A stretch of 64,000 nt of DNA, taken from NCBI GenBank assembly GCA_019321725.1, contig CM033106.1:26896118-26960117 (forward strand). The letters run 5' to 3'. The position numbers and the translations under genes were made by a program. Shown here piece after piece: positions 1 to 12,707 of this stretch (the stretch's first letter is position 1; every line of letters starts with the position of its first letter). Source of the DNA: Paulownia fortunei (Eukaryota; Streptophyta; Magnoliopsida; Lamiales; Paulowniaceae). The notes beneath the pieces are model-generated. The model saw only the letters and a program-made list of their open reading frames with translations, ran no database searches and had not been told where the DNA came from.

Positions 1-660
1 GATTTTCCCCTGGATTTGTCTCTCTAATTTTGATTACCTCTATTCTTGCTCCTTCCTCGTTTATCAGCATTTTCTACTACTAAAGTTTTTTATGCAAAAA
101 AATGTTCTTTCTCCTTTCTTCTAGATTTTTCATTAAGAATATCTTTGACCACTTGCAAGGTTAGTGCTCCATTTAGAGCTGAATTACTGACTGACACTAC
201 AAGCGTGTCCCAATTGTCAGACAACAAGTTAAGTAGCAATAAAACAACTACTTCATTATCAAGCATGGTGATGGATTGATTTAGACCTTGGTACGCATTT
301 AGGTGCTCCGTCATGTTTGCACCTTCCTGATACCTAAGCCGAACAATTTTTCTAATAATAAAAGTTTTGTTCAAGGCATTTTTTCTCTCAAACATGGCCT
401 CCATTTTCTTCCACATATCATCAGCCTGTTCTTCATTTGCAAAATGATGGAATATATTATGCTCAAGAAAGCATCGGATATACCTCACTGTCTTTCTGTG
501 AAGAATATTTCATTTATCATCACTAATTTCTTTTGGTTTGACAGCATCACTATGTAAGGGCAAATAAAGATCCTTGCAATAGAGAAGATCCAACATACTC
601 GATTTCCAAATGGAATAGTTTGATCCATTTAATTTGAACATCCCACAAAAAGATGTCAAT
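1..660 (-). pseudogene. Copia gag (UBN2-type) remnant, N-terminal part
   Basis: The minus-strand translation shows the typical Copia gag start (a SNYSIWK-like motif), a segment containing ADDMWKKME, then a helical stretch with NLLSDNWDTL, as in UBN2/gag-polypeptide domains. Gag packages element RNA into cytoplasmic particles. The frame is interrupted by stops at 510-512 (TGA where a Trp codon is expected), 90-92 (TAA) and 24-26 (TAG), all in one reading frame, which shows the copy is non-coding. The zinc-knuckle and pol regions would lie beyond the left edge. The first codon was not fixed. Confidence 0.82.
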
Positions 661-695
661 TCTTTTATTTCTTAATCCGCAACCGTAACAATGTG

Positions 696-707
696 GTTCT
701 GATACCA
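696..707 (-). other. tRNA-iMet-type primer-binding site
   Basis: On the minus strand this reads TGGTATCAGAAC. It differs at one base from the usual plant Copia PBS, TGGTATCAGAGC, which is complementary to the 3' end of initiator methionine tRNA. It lies two bases inside the LTR. Confidence 0.85.
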
Positions 708-709
708 CT

Positions 710-1300
710 TGTTGGAAAAGATAGCCAAAATAAATGACACGAATGCAACGAAACCAGGAAATTCTTTTTCCACTTGTCAGATTAAAAATGGGACCAAACC
801 AAAAATTCCAGAAAATAGTGTAAGAGAATAAAAAAATGACACAAGAATTTTTTTATGGAAAACCCAAATCGTGAAAAATTATGGAACCGTAGTCCACACA
901 AAATTTTCACTATGTATATAGTATACTTACAAATTCTCCCTAAACTAGGGGATATACAAATAATTTTCAAGAAAATATCTTTTGAATCACAAATATCTCA
1001 AATTTTTCAACTTAAAATCTTAAAGAAAAATATGAATACTATTTTAAGAAAAAATAAAAAATTCAAAGAATTTTTCTCCCCATATTTTCTTTCAAAACAT
1101 TTTTTTTTTCTCTCACTCAATTCTCTTGTTTTTTTTCTTTTTCTTTTTCTTGTGTGTTTAAACTATGAAATGAGAGGTCTATTTACGATAAAATTTGATA
1201 TCAATTTTCAAAGTTTGGTAGTCACATTATTCGAATATTTTGATAACCATCTTATTTTAAATATTTTAATATACACCCCATTATGGTCTACTTACCAACA
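710..1300 (-). repeat. Copia 5' LTR, 591 bp
   Basis: The segment starts TGTTGG and ends CCAACA, a perfect six-base terminal inverted repeat with the canonical TG...CA ends. The inner end is two bases from the primer-binding site. The interior is AT-rich with poly-T runs. The open frame at 855-1328 (+) runs antisense through the LTR and resembles nothing I recognise, so I treat it as chance. Confidence 0.85.
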
Positions 1301-3210
1301 ATTAGCAGTGAATTATACCACATTATGAAATGCAATCTGATTACACCCCTTAAGAAGCCATATGACCCATAGTTTTTTCCAAAAACCTAAGAAATATGCT
1401 AAAGCAATATCGTCGACCACAGATAACTGATGAACCATAGATTTTCAAAAGCCAATGAAGAAAACCTTAAAAAAAAAAAACCTAAAAAAAATTTGTCAGT
1501 ATAAACAAAGAATCTCGACATTCTCATAAGCAAGACCAAGACTTTTGAAAACTCACGTACATCTCTATTCAAGCAAGATAATGAATCAAAGCTTCAAAAA
1601 GATTCATTTATTTTCAAACAAGAGGGCAGACCCAGTTCAAGAATCGTCTCAAAAACAGATCTTTAACAGAAGGCCAGGTGAGTTTCAAGAAATCATGCTT
1701 TGAGACCAATGAAAAGCATAATTCAAGAGAGACCAACTGAACATAAATATGGTACCTTGTTGAGTTACGAGAGTACAATACCTATGTATGAAAATTTAGG
1801 AGACGAAAAAAAGGAAGATTTAAAGCAAAATAGAAACAAATGTTATTGGAAGTTGGAACCCAGTTGGACAAAAAAAAATAACGTTTAAATTAAATTTATA
1901 GTACTAGGAAAAATGAACAAAGAAACAAAAAAAGGAAGTTAAAAAGACTAGTGTACAACTTTTTTATATTCCTATGAAATTATTACAGCAGTTACTTTTT
2001 CATTTTCTTTGTGGGAAAGGGTACTAGATTATGTAATTTTCTTTATTCATTGAACCAGGTTATCATCATGCGTGGGTGTGATCTGGACAGACAGTATTGC
2101 TGTTATCTAATAAATTTGTCGGACCATTACGAACCAACATCTCTACCGAGCATGTATTGTTTGTTATATGCACACAGCTTTCAATGGCCAAGAAAATTTA
2201 TCTTAGTAATAATTTAAATAAAATACAGATCACCATTGAAATCTTTATGTTCCTTTTTCCTTTTTCTTTTTCAAATTTCTTTATTTTGTGCTCTATTTCT
2301 TATATTAACAACACTACAGTGTTATTTTCCTATAATATGATGATTTTTTTATAGGAAAAATGTGACAAGAAGTCCAATTCATCCACTTTTGAAATCAAAG
2401 CAATAAATGGTAAAAGTTCCAAAATGGTCCACCAGGTAGGTGCTAGTGATATTAGTACACAACCATATTACTTGAAAAAATCATGAATAGCTTTGGTAGG
2501 CATTAATTCCTTCCCAATATTTCTGGCACTAGTCCATAATAGGCGGCCAACACAATATTGATGGCCACTCAGAACCCTGTAACCCTGTAACACACATTAT
2601 TGCATGTTTCTGCTCCTTTCAATTATTGATACCTTAATTTGACATTGGACAATTCATTAACCAAGATTTCCCAATGCTAATACAACTCACGCATGATCTT
2701 GATTGTTCATTCCAGTCCTACGCTATCACAATCTCAAGTAACAATTTGCCATGCTATAATCCTTTACTTTATGGAAACACACATAGTTCATAGAATCAGA
2801 TGTTGATTTAAGACCTAACATAGTTAAGCCAGGCATTTTCCTTTCATGATCCATCAAATGACAAATTTCAAGAAACCTCTGAATGAGACCTTTAAGTTTA
2901 AATACATAAAAGGAGCATCTGTAAACCCTGTAACAAGAAAGATGATACCAGAAGGACTGAAATTGAAAGAAAACATCGATTCATTAGGTCTTGTTTTAAC
3001 CAAGGTTGGGGACCATTGTCATCTACATAGGGCTAGAAATCAGAATCATGATCGAGTTCTACAGCAGCATTAAATAAAGAAAAGAAAAAGAAAAATAACA
3101 ACGATATCCTTTTCTAATGAAGAAAAGGAAAATATACAATGTTAAACTACAGGCATGAATAACTTTTTTTTATGAACTTCAGTTAACAGCATATCCTGGA
3201 TATCTTGTCT
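1301..3210. other. Intergenic, no supported gene
   Basis: AT-rich sequence between the Copia LTR and the 3' end of the Tubby-like gene. Short open frames (e.g. 1700-1888 and 2846-3073) have no recognisable domain, no convincing splice partners and biased composition. The last 100-200 bases before 3211 are probably the 3' UTR of the minus-strand gene. Confidence 0.5.
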
Positions 3211-6200
3211 CTATTCACAAGCCAATTTGGTGTCAAAGCTGCTCAAGCAGATAGCAAATGCCTGAAAGGCAGATAGGGGATATCGGTAATCCATGGTGAA
3301 CATATCTTTGCCAACCTTACCAAATTGGAGAATGATTTTATCGTGGTCAGATTGCGCTGGCTGAGAAGTTGGTGGTGCACTAGGGGCTGGTTGTGTGGCG
3401 GCAATCAATTGAAAATTCTTGACAGATGCAACAGTCACCCGTCCTCGAAAATTGAGGCACCAGCACTGTAATTGTTCATGCCACCGAGGAGCCTTGTTCT
3501 TGAGAACCAAGGGCCTCATTTTACTATCGTCGTCTTCATTTGATAACCTAGCAATATCAGAAAATCGTGAGCTACTGAATTCAGTAGAGTGATCAAGAGA
3601 CTTCGAGAAAGAGATGCTCCGGAATGAGTCTTCAAGGGATCTTGGAAGAAGTTCTGGTTGTCCAGGCACCACTCCACCAGGTTCAATGGATGAGGCAGGT
3701 ATTGACTGCATAATGCAGTGCATTCTCCGTGGACCCCGTGTCCCAAGCACATTCAGTTCATATGTGATTTGGGCTATGTTGTAACTCCCAGTAGGTACTT
3801 TTGGAGATACTTTCTTGGAATAGAACCTGCGGCTTGTTCTCCCAGGTGGTGGGATGTGTGAACAACTAAGCGGAGGCTGTGTGTCATATATTATAAACTT
3901 GGTGCCAAGGAAATTTGATCTGCAAAAACCAGTAAGCTTTTGATATTAATAATTCAGAAAACCTACAATTTCCTTTCCTTTTTATTTCTGGGGAGTCGGG
4001 GAGCAGCTGGTAATAAAATAAAGGATAAGGTATCTGCAGCAAATCAACGATGAAAACTTTCGATAAGAGCAAGGTATAACGGAAAGATGTGTATGCCACA
4101 CACATTGGAAAGCAACTAGATGAGAGCAACATTTCCTGGAAGGACCACAGGCCAAGTTTATATGTTCAATGGATCAGCAGCAGAAGCAACCTGACAAGAA
4201 GTACTAGTGATCTCAAATCACTAGGTATCACATTGCTGCATTGCATAGTGTCCATTACTCAGCTACAGCATCTCTGTTTTAGATGCAAAGCTAAAAATAT
4301 GCATACAATTTATGAACAAAGGAATAGCAAGTTCTTGAAAGGTTATAAAATAAGTCCTCTCCCAGAAGGACCATGGACCAAGTTCATATACTCAATCAAT
4401 AGAATAGCAGCAGAAGCATCATGATCAGGAGTACAAGTGATCTCAACATACTAGGCATCACATTGCATAGTGTTCATTACTCAGCTACAGCATCACTGTT
4501 CTAAATGCAAAGTTGAAAAATGTGTTTCCTTATTTATAAACAAGAGAAGAACAAGTACGTGAAAGGTGATACAATTCCTCGTAAAATACAATAGAAGCCG
4601 AAAACCACAGGTACATGAAAGAGTTCAGGAATTTTACAATTTTGATTAAAAGATAATAGTAGTTAAAAAGGGTAGCTGAATTTCAAAGTACAGCGGAAGG
4701 GTGAGTTTTATATCCACCAACATGGCCAATAATCACCCATACTACACAAGCCAAGCAAGATGAGCAGAAAATATAAAGCAAATTCATGTAGCCTTCATTT
4801 GTTATCATCACAATTTATGACAGAACAAACTGAAATAACAACCACATGCGATACTTTTGTTTGTAGGAATAGTCACAATGTGCGTTTCTCAATTCACCAA
4901 ATGTAATTAAAGATAATCTGCATTGCATGGATGTAAAGATTTATCTTCCTTTGTGACATGAGAAACATTATGAAGTGAAAGCAAGCATTATAAAGTACCA
5001 ATTAATTCTAAAATTAGGACTTGATTCTTGGAAACTGAATCCAACATTTCTTTGGCATGTATAAAACATTTTGATGCTACTCATGATTTATACATAATTT
5101 TCAGAGGTTAAATTTCAAATTAAGCAATTATTTTGTATTGATTCCAATAAGGAGAACAATATCCAGTTGTTAACGTGTACTAAAATGACTGGAAATTTGT
5201 CCATCTAAATTTTGAGGAAAAATCAACAAGGTTCACGAGACATAGTATGCAAATAAACAAATCCATAGAAGATTAAAAGTGAAAATACATGATACTTAAT
5301 ACTACATTCTACCTTAGCTTTCCAATATATGTGCTACTCGATCTGGAAATGTTGTCTGCATCCATTGAGATAACATATTCTGTACAAGTAGTTCTACGAG
5401 TTCTTTTTGCAGATAGAAGGAACTTCCCATTCTCAACTAGCAAGGCTGCAAAAATTGAATATCAAATCTAATGAGAACAGTTACAACAGAAGGAATATTC
5501 AGGGCATATAAAGTGTATAAATAGAGCAGATTCAATTCGTGATTGGAAAAGAATATGATTAGACAGCCGTCTGTAATATCATGTCTATTTCCTTGATAAA
5601 TACCTATTACAATGTATAGAATTGGAGAATTCTACTTATAACTGGCAAATGATTTTTGAAATTGAAGCCAGAGCACATTTGTTTTGAAAATTGCATTCAA
5701 TTCTATCAGGTTCAAAACTAATTTGCTAACTTTATAGAAAGGATAAGAAATGTACCTACACAAAGCTGCAAGAAGAGAGAGTCACATAATTACCAATACA
5801 GCATGTTGGTGATATCATTTCAAAAGCAAATACAGGATGACCTTTTAGCCATTAGTGAAAAAAATTCCAGCAACTTTTATGTGATCAACGAACCAAAATC
5901 ACTGATAAAACCCAGTCATCATTCTAGACAATGAAGCAGAAAACTATATAATTGTTACATAAGAAAAAATTAAGCATTCATACTAAGCAAATAACATACT
6001 GTATGGCAAATAAAATACCTTAAAAACACCAAATGCCTAAGCACTCACCAGGACTAAGACACAAAAACAGATGATATGTTAAATTAGATTTGTCCCTCTT
6101 TATGAAGCATTGAATGGTTCCATCACGAGACCCTGGCTGTATACAGGAAAAAGTGGATTTAGTATTTGCTTATCATAAAGGTACTACAAGAGCTATTCTG

Positions 6201-6671
6201 CATTTCGTAGTAAGACAAATATCTGTGGAAAAACATTACATAATAGATAAAACAGTTGCAAAAGAACAAATATATTAATTCGATCTTGTGTCATACACAA
6301 GCATGAAGAGGGTGTGAACTTACCTGCTTCAATGAAACTGGAAAAGTAAGCTTCCCACATAATTCTGGACTTTTAACAATTTCCTTGCACATGCTCCTCC
6401 ATGATCGGCAAACAGCAGCGCATGCAACCACATGTTTTCGCGCAGGCCATGTGCTCTCACTCTCTTCCAGCCTTCTAATTACATCGAAAAGTAGCTCTGG
6501 AGGAAGATTAGCCCAGTGGCTATTCTGAATTACCATAGGCTGGTCATTCAAGTAATGGAAAGAACCGTGTGATTTTCCCCTATGATGACCAGGAAGCCTC
6601 ACATCAAAACTCCGACGTGATAAGCTCCCAAAACTATCTCTTATATCCCGTGCTATACTTCGGAATGACAT
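3211..6671 (-). CDS. Tubby-like F-box protein (TLP), four coding exons
   Basis: Exons (minus): 6324-6671, 6049-6136, 5313-5445 and 3211-3919; all junctions are GT-AG and the phases join. They encode 425 residues, normal for plant TLPs (about 400-430). The ATG at 6669-6671 ([12 protein letters not shown]) is chosen because plant TLPs begin MSF/MSL+K/R; the in-frame ATG 10 codons upstream is less family-like. An F-box at about residues 53-108 ([17 protein letters not shown], then VCRSWR) should bind an ASK/SKP1 subunit of an SCF ubiquitin ligase. The Tubby domain fills 117-425, with a basic AKRTRR patch at about 158-163 of the kind used for phosphoinositide binding, and the family's closing FDTK-ACE motif. 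Plant TLPs tether to the plasma membrane and move to plastid or nucleus under stress; that is family knowledge. The N-terminus and the IPASS-EPGG segment resemble the AtTLP3-like group. No lesions seen. Confidence 0.95.
4127..4580. repeat. Tandem duplication, about 226-bp period, in TLP intron 3
   Basis: Two direct copies meet near 4353. Both contain AAGGACCA, CAGCAGAAGCA, AGTGATCTCAA, ATCACATTGC and CATTACTCAGCTACAGCATC in the same order; AAGGACC starts at 4140 and again at 4366. The copies have drifted by substitutions and small gaps. They sit in the longest intron of the gene (3920-5312). Confidence 0.85.
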
Positions 6672-8230
6672 TGAACCTCCAAAGTGCCAAGTAGGAAGCA
6701 ATGCAAGAATTCCCTTAATAATTTATAGGCCACTTGAAATGTGAATTCCACTGTAAATGAGAAAAACAGAAGCATTTTTCAGAAATAAATAAATAAATTG
6801 CAAAGGCGAAAAGCCATTCATCGAGAGAAGAGAAGGAAAGAAATGAAAAGTTGAAAAAGCGAAAAAAAAAAAAAAAAAAAAAAAAGAACAGAACAGAAGA
6901 GGAGTTAAGAAGAACAGTTTCACATGGACCTATTGCTGACTGAATCAAAATACTTTTATTAGATACAGCTCTTCCAGGTTCTAAAAGTGGACTTAGTTTA
7001 AATATTTCCACTTGCTGAGAAAGAAAAGAATAAACCAGCTAAGAAAGATGTACTCTCAGCTAAAATAACTTTAAATTATCCACTTAAAATACATATTCAA
7101 ACACAAAAGCCAACAATATTTCCAACAAAGACTGAAAATTTGTAGAATTTGCAAGTTTTGCACTAGGCAGATACTAATTTGTTATGTAACCAGCCCTCTA
7201 ATACGATTCTATCTGGCTACTGCCCCTGTACAAAAACCAAACTACCCCAAATAGTGGTCAAACGCCACAGAAGACAACTGCAAACTGCAAATTGACCTTA
7301 ATTAAGTGTGTTAAGCACCCTGAGAGTAACTTAAAGAAACACCAGCATAGTATTTGAAAGTTAAAATGATAATCTGGACCTGTATTTTCACGGAGTATAT
7401 GCAAATTCTGGCGTAAAGTAAAACAAACCTAGAAAAAATCACAATCACATTATAAAAGAACAAATCTGAACGGTAGCTGAGCAAGAAGTAGCAAACCTGC
7501 TAGAAGGACAGTAAGAAAGAACAGAGCTCTATAATTTCTTCAGAGATCTGCAAAAAAAAAAAAAAATACTTAAGTATCACATATTTAAGCTAAGATATCA
7601 GCGAAAAACAAACTTTGGGAGAATTCACTCTTTCAAAATCACCAGAATCAAGTCTTGAACATAAACCCCCAACCCTTTTCTCCAACAGAACGATTAAAAA
7701 GAAAATTGGATAAAAGTTTGAGAAAAAATAATAAACCCCAGTAAAAATTAGACCCAGTAAGCAAAATCTGAACTGAATCCACAAGATTTTAACTTTTTTC
7801 TGGGCCAAACAATTTAACAAAAAAGTTCCAGAAAAGGATTAGGAAAAAATGAAAGATTTAGCAAATGCGAATGAAGCATTGACTTGAGGCACAAAAGCAT
7901 CCACCTTTACCATGAAAAATTCAAGGTGAATGAAAATGAGATCAGAGATCTATTATACCATGCCTGTCCGTTTCTGCCGTGTATTATACCTTATAAGAAG
8001 AAAAGAAACAAACTGTTCAAAACCCCAAGTCCACGGCATGTATGTGTATGTATATATTCAGACCCAAAAATTCAGACAACTTTTTCAAACAGAGAAGAAG
8101 CAGATCAAGAAAAAGAAAAAGTGGGTCAGACCATAGAAACACATATATATACACAGACACATATATTTCACCTTCTCTCACACACAGTCACATACTGAGA
8201 GAGAGAGAGTGGCTCTCATCCGGACTCTAA
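6672..8230 (-). promoter_or_regulatory. TLP 5' leader and proximal promoter (probable UTR introns)
   Basis: Upstream of the TLP start codon the minus strand has no long coding frame. It has pyrimidine-rich stretches and possible acceptor sites (for example TTCTAGCAG near 7500 and a poly-T tract at about 6860-6885), suggesting a leader with one or more introns. CT repeats at about 8196-8210 (read on minus) are typical of plant 5' UTR starts, so transcription may begin near 8.2 kb. Exact exon limits cannot be fixed without cDNA. Confidence 0.4.
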
Positions 8231-9839
8231 GATGGGATTAAATCTAGTTAAAGAACCAGACGGAGAGCGGAGGAGGAGGGAGAAAAGTAGGGGGGGTGAG
8301 AATTAACCAAATAATAATAATTATTGTATAGTGGAAAAAACTATAGTAAAGGAAAAAAGTCTATGAATACTTTATCATTATTGTGTTTGTCTTGGTTACT
8401 TGGTAGAATAATGAGGTTTATTATATTTGCCCACTATGTGACCACAAAAACCAGGCTAGCTAGGAAGCAACTACCCAACATGGCGATTTCTTGACTTTTT
8501 GAATTTTGATTTATTTTTCTTTTCTTCATTTTTTGGTACAAAATGAGATCATTTTGACTTGGGCTAAGCCTAAGAGATTATTCAAGCTAAGTTTAAATTA
8601 TGGTTAGATTTATTTTATTGTATATAACATGTATAACAATTCATTTATAACTAATCTAGTTTTTTATTTGCCAATTAATTTTATTTTATTAGGTATATAA
8701 GTATCTCTCTATGAAACTTATAAGTCTATCTTTTCTTTAATTTGATAGGTCCAAACATAAAAGTGGAAAGTTTTGAATTGCTTTTTTCAAATGTGAATAT
8801 GATAATGCAAGAAAACTATTTTCGTTTTTTAGTTCAAAATTCTTTAATTATATAATAAATTGTTTATTGTTTATCTAGTTTTTAGATGATAAACATATCA
8901 TATACTATTGAATGCAACGTTCTCATCTACGCTTTCCTTCGTAGGTTAGAGGAGAAAAAAAGATTGGAGTTGGGTGGTTTCTATCAGTGAATTGCTCAAT
9001 TCATTTGGAAAGATATATAAAGCCTCTAAATAGGGGATTAGTGCCTATTAATCTTGATCAACACTAAGTTAAATATATAGATTATTCCTAATTAACATAT
9101 GTTTGTAGAGCTATAATAAATAAATTACTTTATTGTAATAGTTTTTAACTTATGATTGTGTAATAATATTTTTCCTTATTTTCTCAAAATACTGTGCATA
9201 AATTTTTTCGAGTTAGTAGTGGACAAACGTATAATATTGTGCCAAAGTCCATCCTAAGTAGAAAGTAACGGAAAAATAATTTTAGAATTTATTTGGGAAA
9301 TTAATTAGTATTGCCTTTACAGCCAAGAAGAGAAAAAAAAAAAGTTTACTATATTCAACAAAATTCTCAAAAATAAGTAATCCATATCAACTTACCAATA
9401 ACATAATTTACGTAAATTGGAATTAACTAACTCCTAATCTTGTTATGATTAAAGCGACATTTTAAAATACATTTATAAACCATGATATGCATAAAACTCA
9501 CTTTTGTGAGAATTTCACCTTTCAAATGCCATTGTCCTAAACATTATTCAGTGTGTTCATACCCCTTTCAAAATAAAATCACTAAAATAAGTGTTTAGTC
9601 CAAAGATATAAAATTTGTACAACTTTTCTAATCAAATCAAAGTAATGATTATTATTAGTTATGTTTTAAATTTCTAGACTCAAAATTAAGGAGTCTTTTC
9701 TCAAAGTATAGCACAGTAAAAAAAGATATGATCAACACACTTGTTATGTTAGCCAATTCAATTTGGAGACCCTGAGGTCCAATATCAATTTTTTTATTTT
9801 TTATTTTTTTTGCGGTATGGTTATAAATTATTTTTAAAA

Positions 9840-10280
9840 ATTAGGGTTATGTGAATTTTGATAATCGTTTTGTACTATTTTTTGCATAATATAATGAAAT
9901 TCTCTCATTTCACTTGTGGACTAGCCCGGTTTGAGTAAACCACCATGTAAATTATTGTATTGATTTCTATTTTCATGACTTATGTTTGAAATATGACAAA
10001 TTGTATCAGAGCCCTATTTTATTTATTTCTAGGATGGCTTCGACAAAACACAACATAGAGAGAATCTTGATTGCAAGACCCATTTTCCTTTATGGAAGAC
10101 GATGATGGCTATCTTGACAGAGATGGATTGGAGGATGCCTGTTAGGGAGAGAAATAATGTCTTTGGGTTTATGACGAGAAGAAAGATAATATCATCAATA
10201 AGGCTGTTTCGAAAATTCAATTGTATATTTTCAATGAGATACTAATATATTTGGATAAGGAAAATGTTATTACATTCACT
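9840..10280 (+). mobile_element. Truncated Copia remnant: LTR tail, PBS, gag start
   Basis: A primer-binding-like site at 10001-10012 (TTGTATCAGAGC, one mismatch to the plant Copia consensus) follows an LTR-tail-like segment with TGTGGACTAGCCCGG at about 9915. About 20 bases later an ATG at 10034 opens a gag start. Conceptual translation needs at least two frame changes: pieces such as HFPLWKTMM, AILTEM and SKIQLYIFNEIL line up with Copia gag N-termini. The similarity stops near 10280. Both ends are indefinite; this is an old fragment unrelated in position to the element at 1-1300. Confidence 0.72.
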
Positions 10281-10374
10281 TAATACAAAATCATATATTT
10301 GATGAGAAAACCAAATAATAAGTTCTCGGGGTATAACTCAACTGACGGAACAATTGACTTGAACTTGCTTCCAG

Positions 10375-10525
10375 CGGTATGGTGGAGTTCGAATTCTGAT
10401 GGGTGGAGTTCGAATTTTGATGGTAACCTACGGATACATTTCAGTATGGAGCAATCATTGTGATGCCGGTAGAACTCTGCGATTGAGGTGTTTCGAGCGA
10501 TTACTGTGAATTGAATTCTGCGAGC
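10375..10525. repeat. Short degenerate tandem repeats
   Basis: The phrase GTGGAGTTCGAATT occurs twice about 21 bases apart near 10383 and 10404. A second pair (GAGCGATTACTGTGAATTG, then GAGCGATCACTGTGGATTG) occurs about 30 bases apart near 10495 and 10525. The minus-strand open frame over this block (10280-10621) is a product of these repeats and the local lack of stops. The block directly follows the Copia remnant and may belong to the same dead element. Confidence 0.5.
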
Positions 10526-12389
10526 GATCACTGTGGATTGGACTCTTTGTGTGCATAAGTGTACAGTTTTTGTTGAAAAATTGGGTGTTGGTTGAGGCAT
10601 ATCCCATGATTTACCCCTCATATGTGTTAGGGTCAGGTGTTTAGAAGGTTCAGAACTAATTCGACGAAACCGAGAATGTGAGTTATAAAAAAGAAAATAA
10701 AACCAAATAATACCTCCGATACCATTTTATTCGTGATTAGGTACTAGATAGTTATTCAAGTTAATCTTATCGACAAAGTCGTGTACAAGTTCAAAGCATT
10801 GCTTGGATTTAGTGTAAGTTTGTTATTTTGATTGTTGCTCTTTTAGGAGAGTTTTATGGAGAAAATAGAGAGTTTAGAGGTATTTTTTTTTATTATTTGA
10901 ATTTTTATGCTATGTCTTAAAAGTTGTAGGCTCAAGATCAGCTTTTTTCTTGAAGCGGAGTGGAGGGAAAAAAATTCGCTCTGCCTTGAAAAAAAAATCG
11001 ACGAATTACACTTGTTATATTTGTTTATTCTTTTGGTGCTTGTTATGTGCTCTGATTATGAGTATGATATTTATAGGTTATTTTTAAAATAAGAATTATT
11101 CAAGTTTTCATTTTCGTTTTATACGCTTGTTTGTCCCTCTTTTATCTCCTTCTCACTGTTTGAACATAGTCTATTTTGAGTGAATCTTTCTTAATTTGTG
11201 CTTAAATACTTAACAATTACCTTAAAAATTGTAAAAGAAAATAACTTGTTATGGGAGTTACAAATTCTCTATTACATGCGTTGTCCCACTAATTTCTGTC
11301 TTGCACGAAACTTGTTATCATGAATAATGTATTACCACTCTACTCAAAGGAATAATGAGAAAAAAAAAAAGAAAAAAGGTCAAATGATTATCCTAAACAA
11401 GAAGCATTCAGTAGAGATGAAAATCTTTGATTTGATTTTTTCTATATTGCGTATAATGATCACAAATAATATTATATATATAAAAAAATCATTTTTTAAT
11501 ACTACTTTATAACAATCAAGCAATTATTAAAAATTATCAATAATTGATTAATCAAGAAGTGTGAAATAAAAGTTAGACAAAAACCTTTAGTGGGGTTTGA
11601 ACAGAAAAGTATCACCAATAACGTCTTGTACAAGTGGTAATAAGATGGAGGCATCAAATTTCTACAATCAATAAGAGAATTTTTGTTTATTTTGATAGTA
11701 ATTTTTCAAGTATTAGTCTAATAACAGTAGTTTCTTTCCTACTTTGATTTAAAATAATTGAATATACTTAATTATTTTTTTCAATTTTGATATTGACTAT
11801 TCTTAATTAATTAATCCTTAATATTCTGATATTATCATATGATATAATTGATGGTTTGTCTTAAACAAAAATAGACAAATATCAATCATTAATTTTGTCA
11901 AAAATCTTTTATAAAGAGGGTCTCTTTCCTTCTTTAACTTTTTTATTTCTTTCTTTTTACTGCTTTTTTTGTTTAAGAATGAGCTATCTGTGTAAGCTCC
12001 AAGAACTTTACCCAAGTCAAACTGCAAGAAAAAAAGTTGTTTTGTCTTAATCAAAAGGGCAGCATAATCAAAGATTTTAAGACCGTCATCAAACAAATCT
12101 AATTGGCAATTTGTCATATCTCATATTTAACTACTTGGAGCAGTTGGTATTTGGCCTAATTAAGTCTACTTTTTTTCGTTGGATTCTCTTGTTTCCTTTT
12201 TTTAAGTGTCCATTTTCTATTTTTTTTTCTCCAATTTTTATATGTTAAATCATAATAAATCATCAAAAGTGATCAAAATAATAGCAATGACAACATCAAG
12301 CAGGCGAAGTTAAAAAATAATAGAAAAAGAAAATTAATAGATATAATATAAGAATAGTAGAATATAAAGTTGAAAAATAAATCAAGTTA

Positions 12390-12707
12390 TTCGATACTCG
12401 ATTTCAAATTAATACTTAAAAAAAAAATTGAGCTTGTTTTGTTAGTTTAACAAATCAAATTTAAATATATTTTTTTTGTTCGATAAAATTTAAAATTCGA
12501 CTCGATTAGTAAGAAATAAAAAAATATGTATAAAAATATTAAACTATTCGAGATTGATTCATGTTCAATTCGATGAAAACTCGTTCAAAATCAACTTGAA
12601 AAACAATCAATTTAAGCTCAAAAATAATTTTTGAAGTTTGATAAAAATTCAAATAAACTTGAACAGTAATGTATTCGACTCGATTCGATTCGTTTACACT
12701 TCTAAAT
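12390..12707. repeat. TE-like repeat ending in a CTCGATTCGATTCGTTTACAC motif
   Basis: This AT-rich block contains repeated ACTCGA/TTCGA words and ends in CGATTCGATTCGTTTACACT. That terminus is commonly seen in dispersed non-coding repeats of dicot genomes. The left end is not clear, so the span is approximate and the class (MITE or degraded larger element) is uncertain. Confidence 0.4.

Larger units (their letters stand above)
1..1300 (-). mobile_element. Ty1/copia LTR retrotransposon, 5' part (rest lies left of the window)
   Basis: Reading the minus strand from 1300 downward gives an LTR (710-1300), a two-base spacer, a primer-binding site matching the plant initiator-Met tRNA type, and then a gag reading frame. 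This order is diagnostic of a Copia element on the minus strand. The element continues past base 1, so pol and the other LTR are not visible. The five bases after the LTR (1301-1305, attag) would be the target-site duplication, but the partner copy is outside the window. The gag frame has several in-frame stops, so this copy is dead. Confidence 0.9.

Noticed and set aside
855..1328. 157-codon open frame on the plus strand
   Set aside because: It runs antisense through the Copia LTR, is AT-rich and matches no family I know.
10280..10621. 113-codon minus-strand frame
   Set aside because: Created by short tandem repeats; no domain, and follows a dead Copia fragment.
10700..10730. CCTCCGATACCATTTTATTCG as a second minus-strand PBS
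   Set aside because: Matches only the core GATACCA and has no LTR end or gag beside it.
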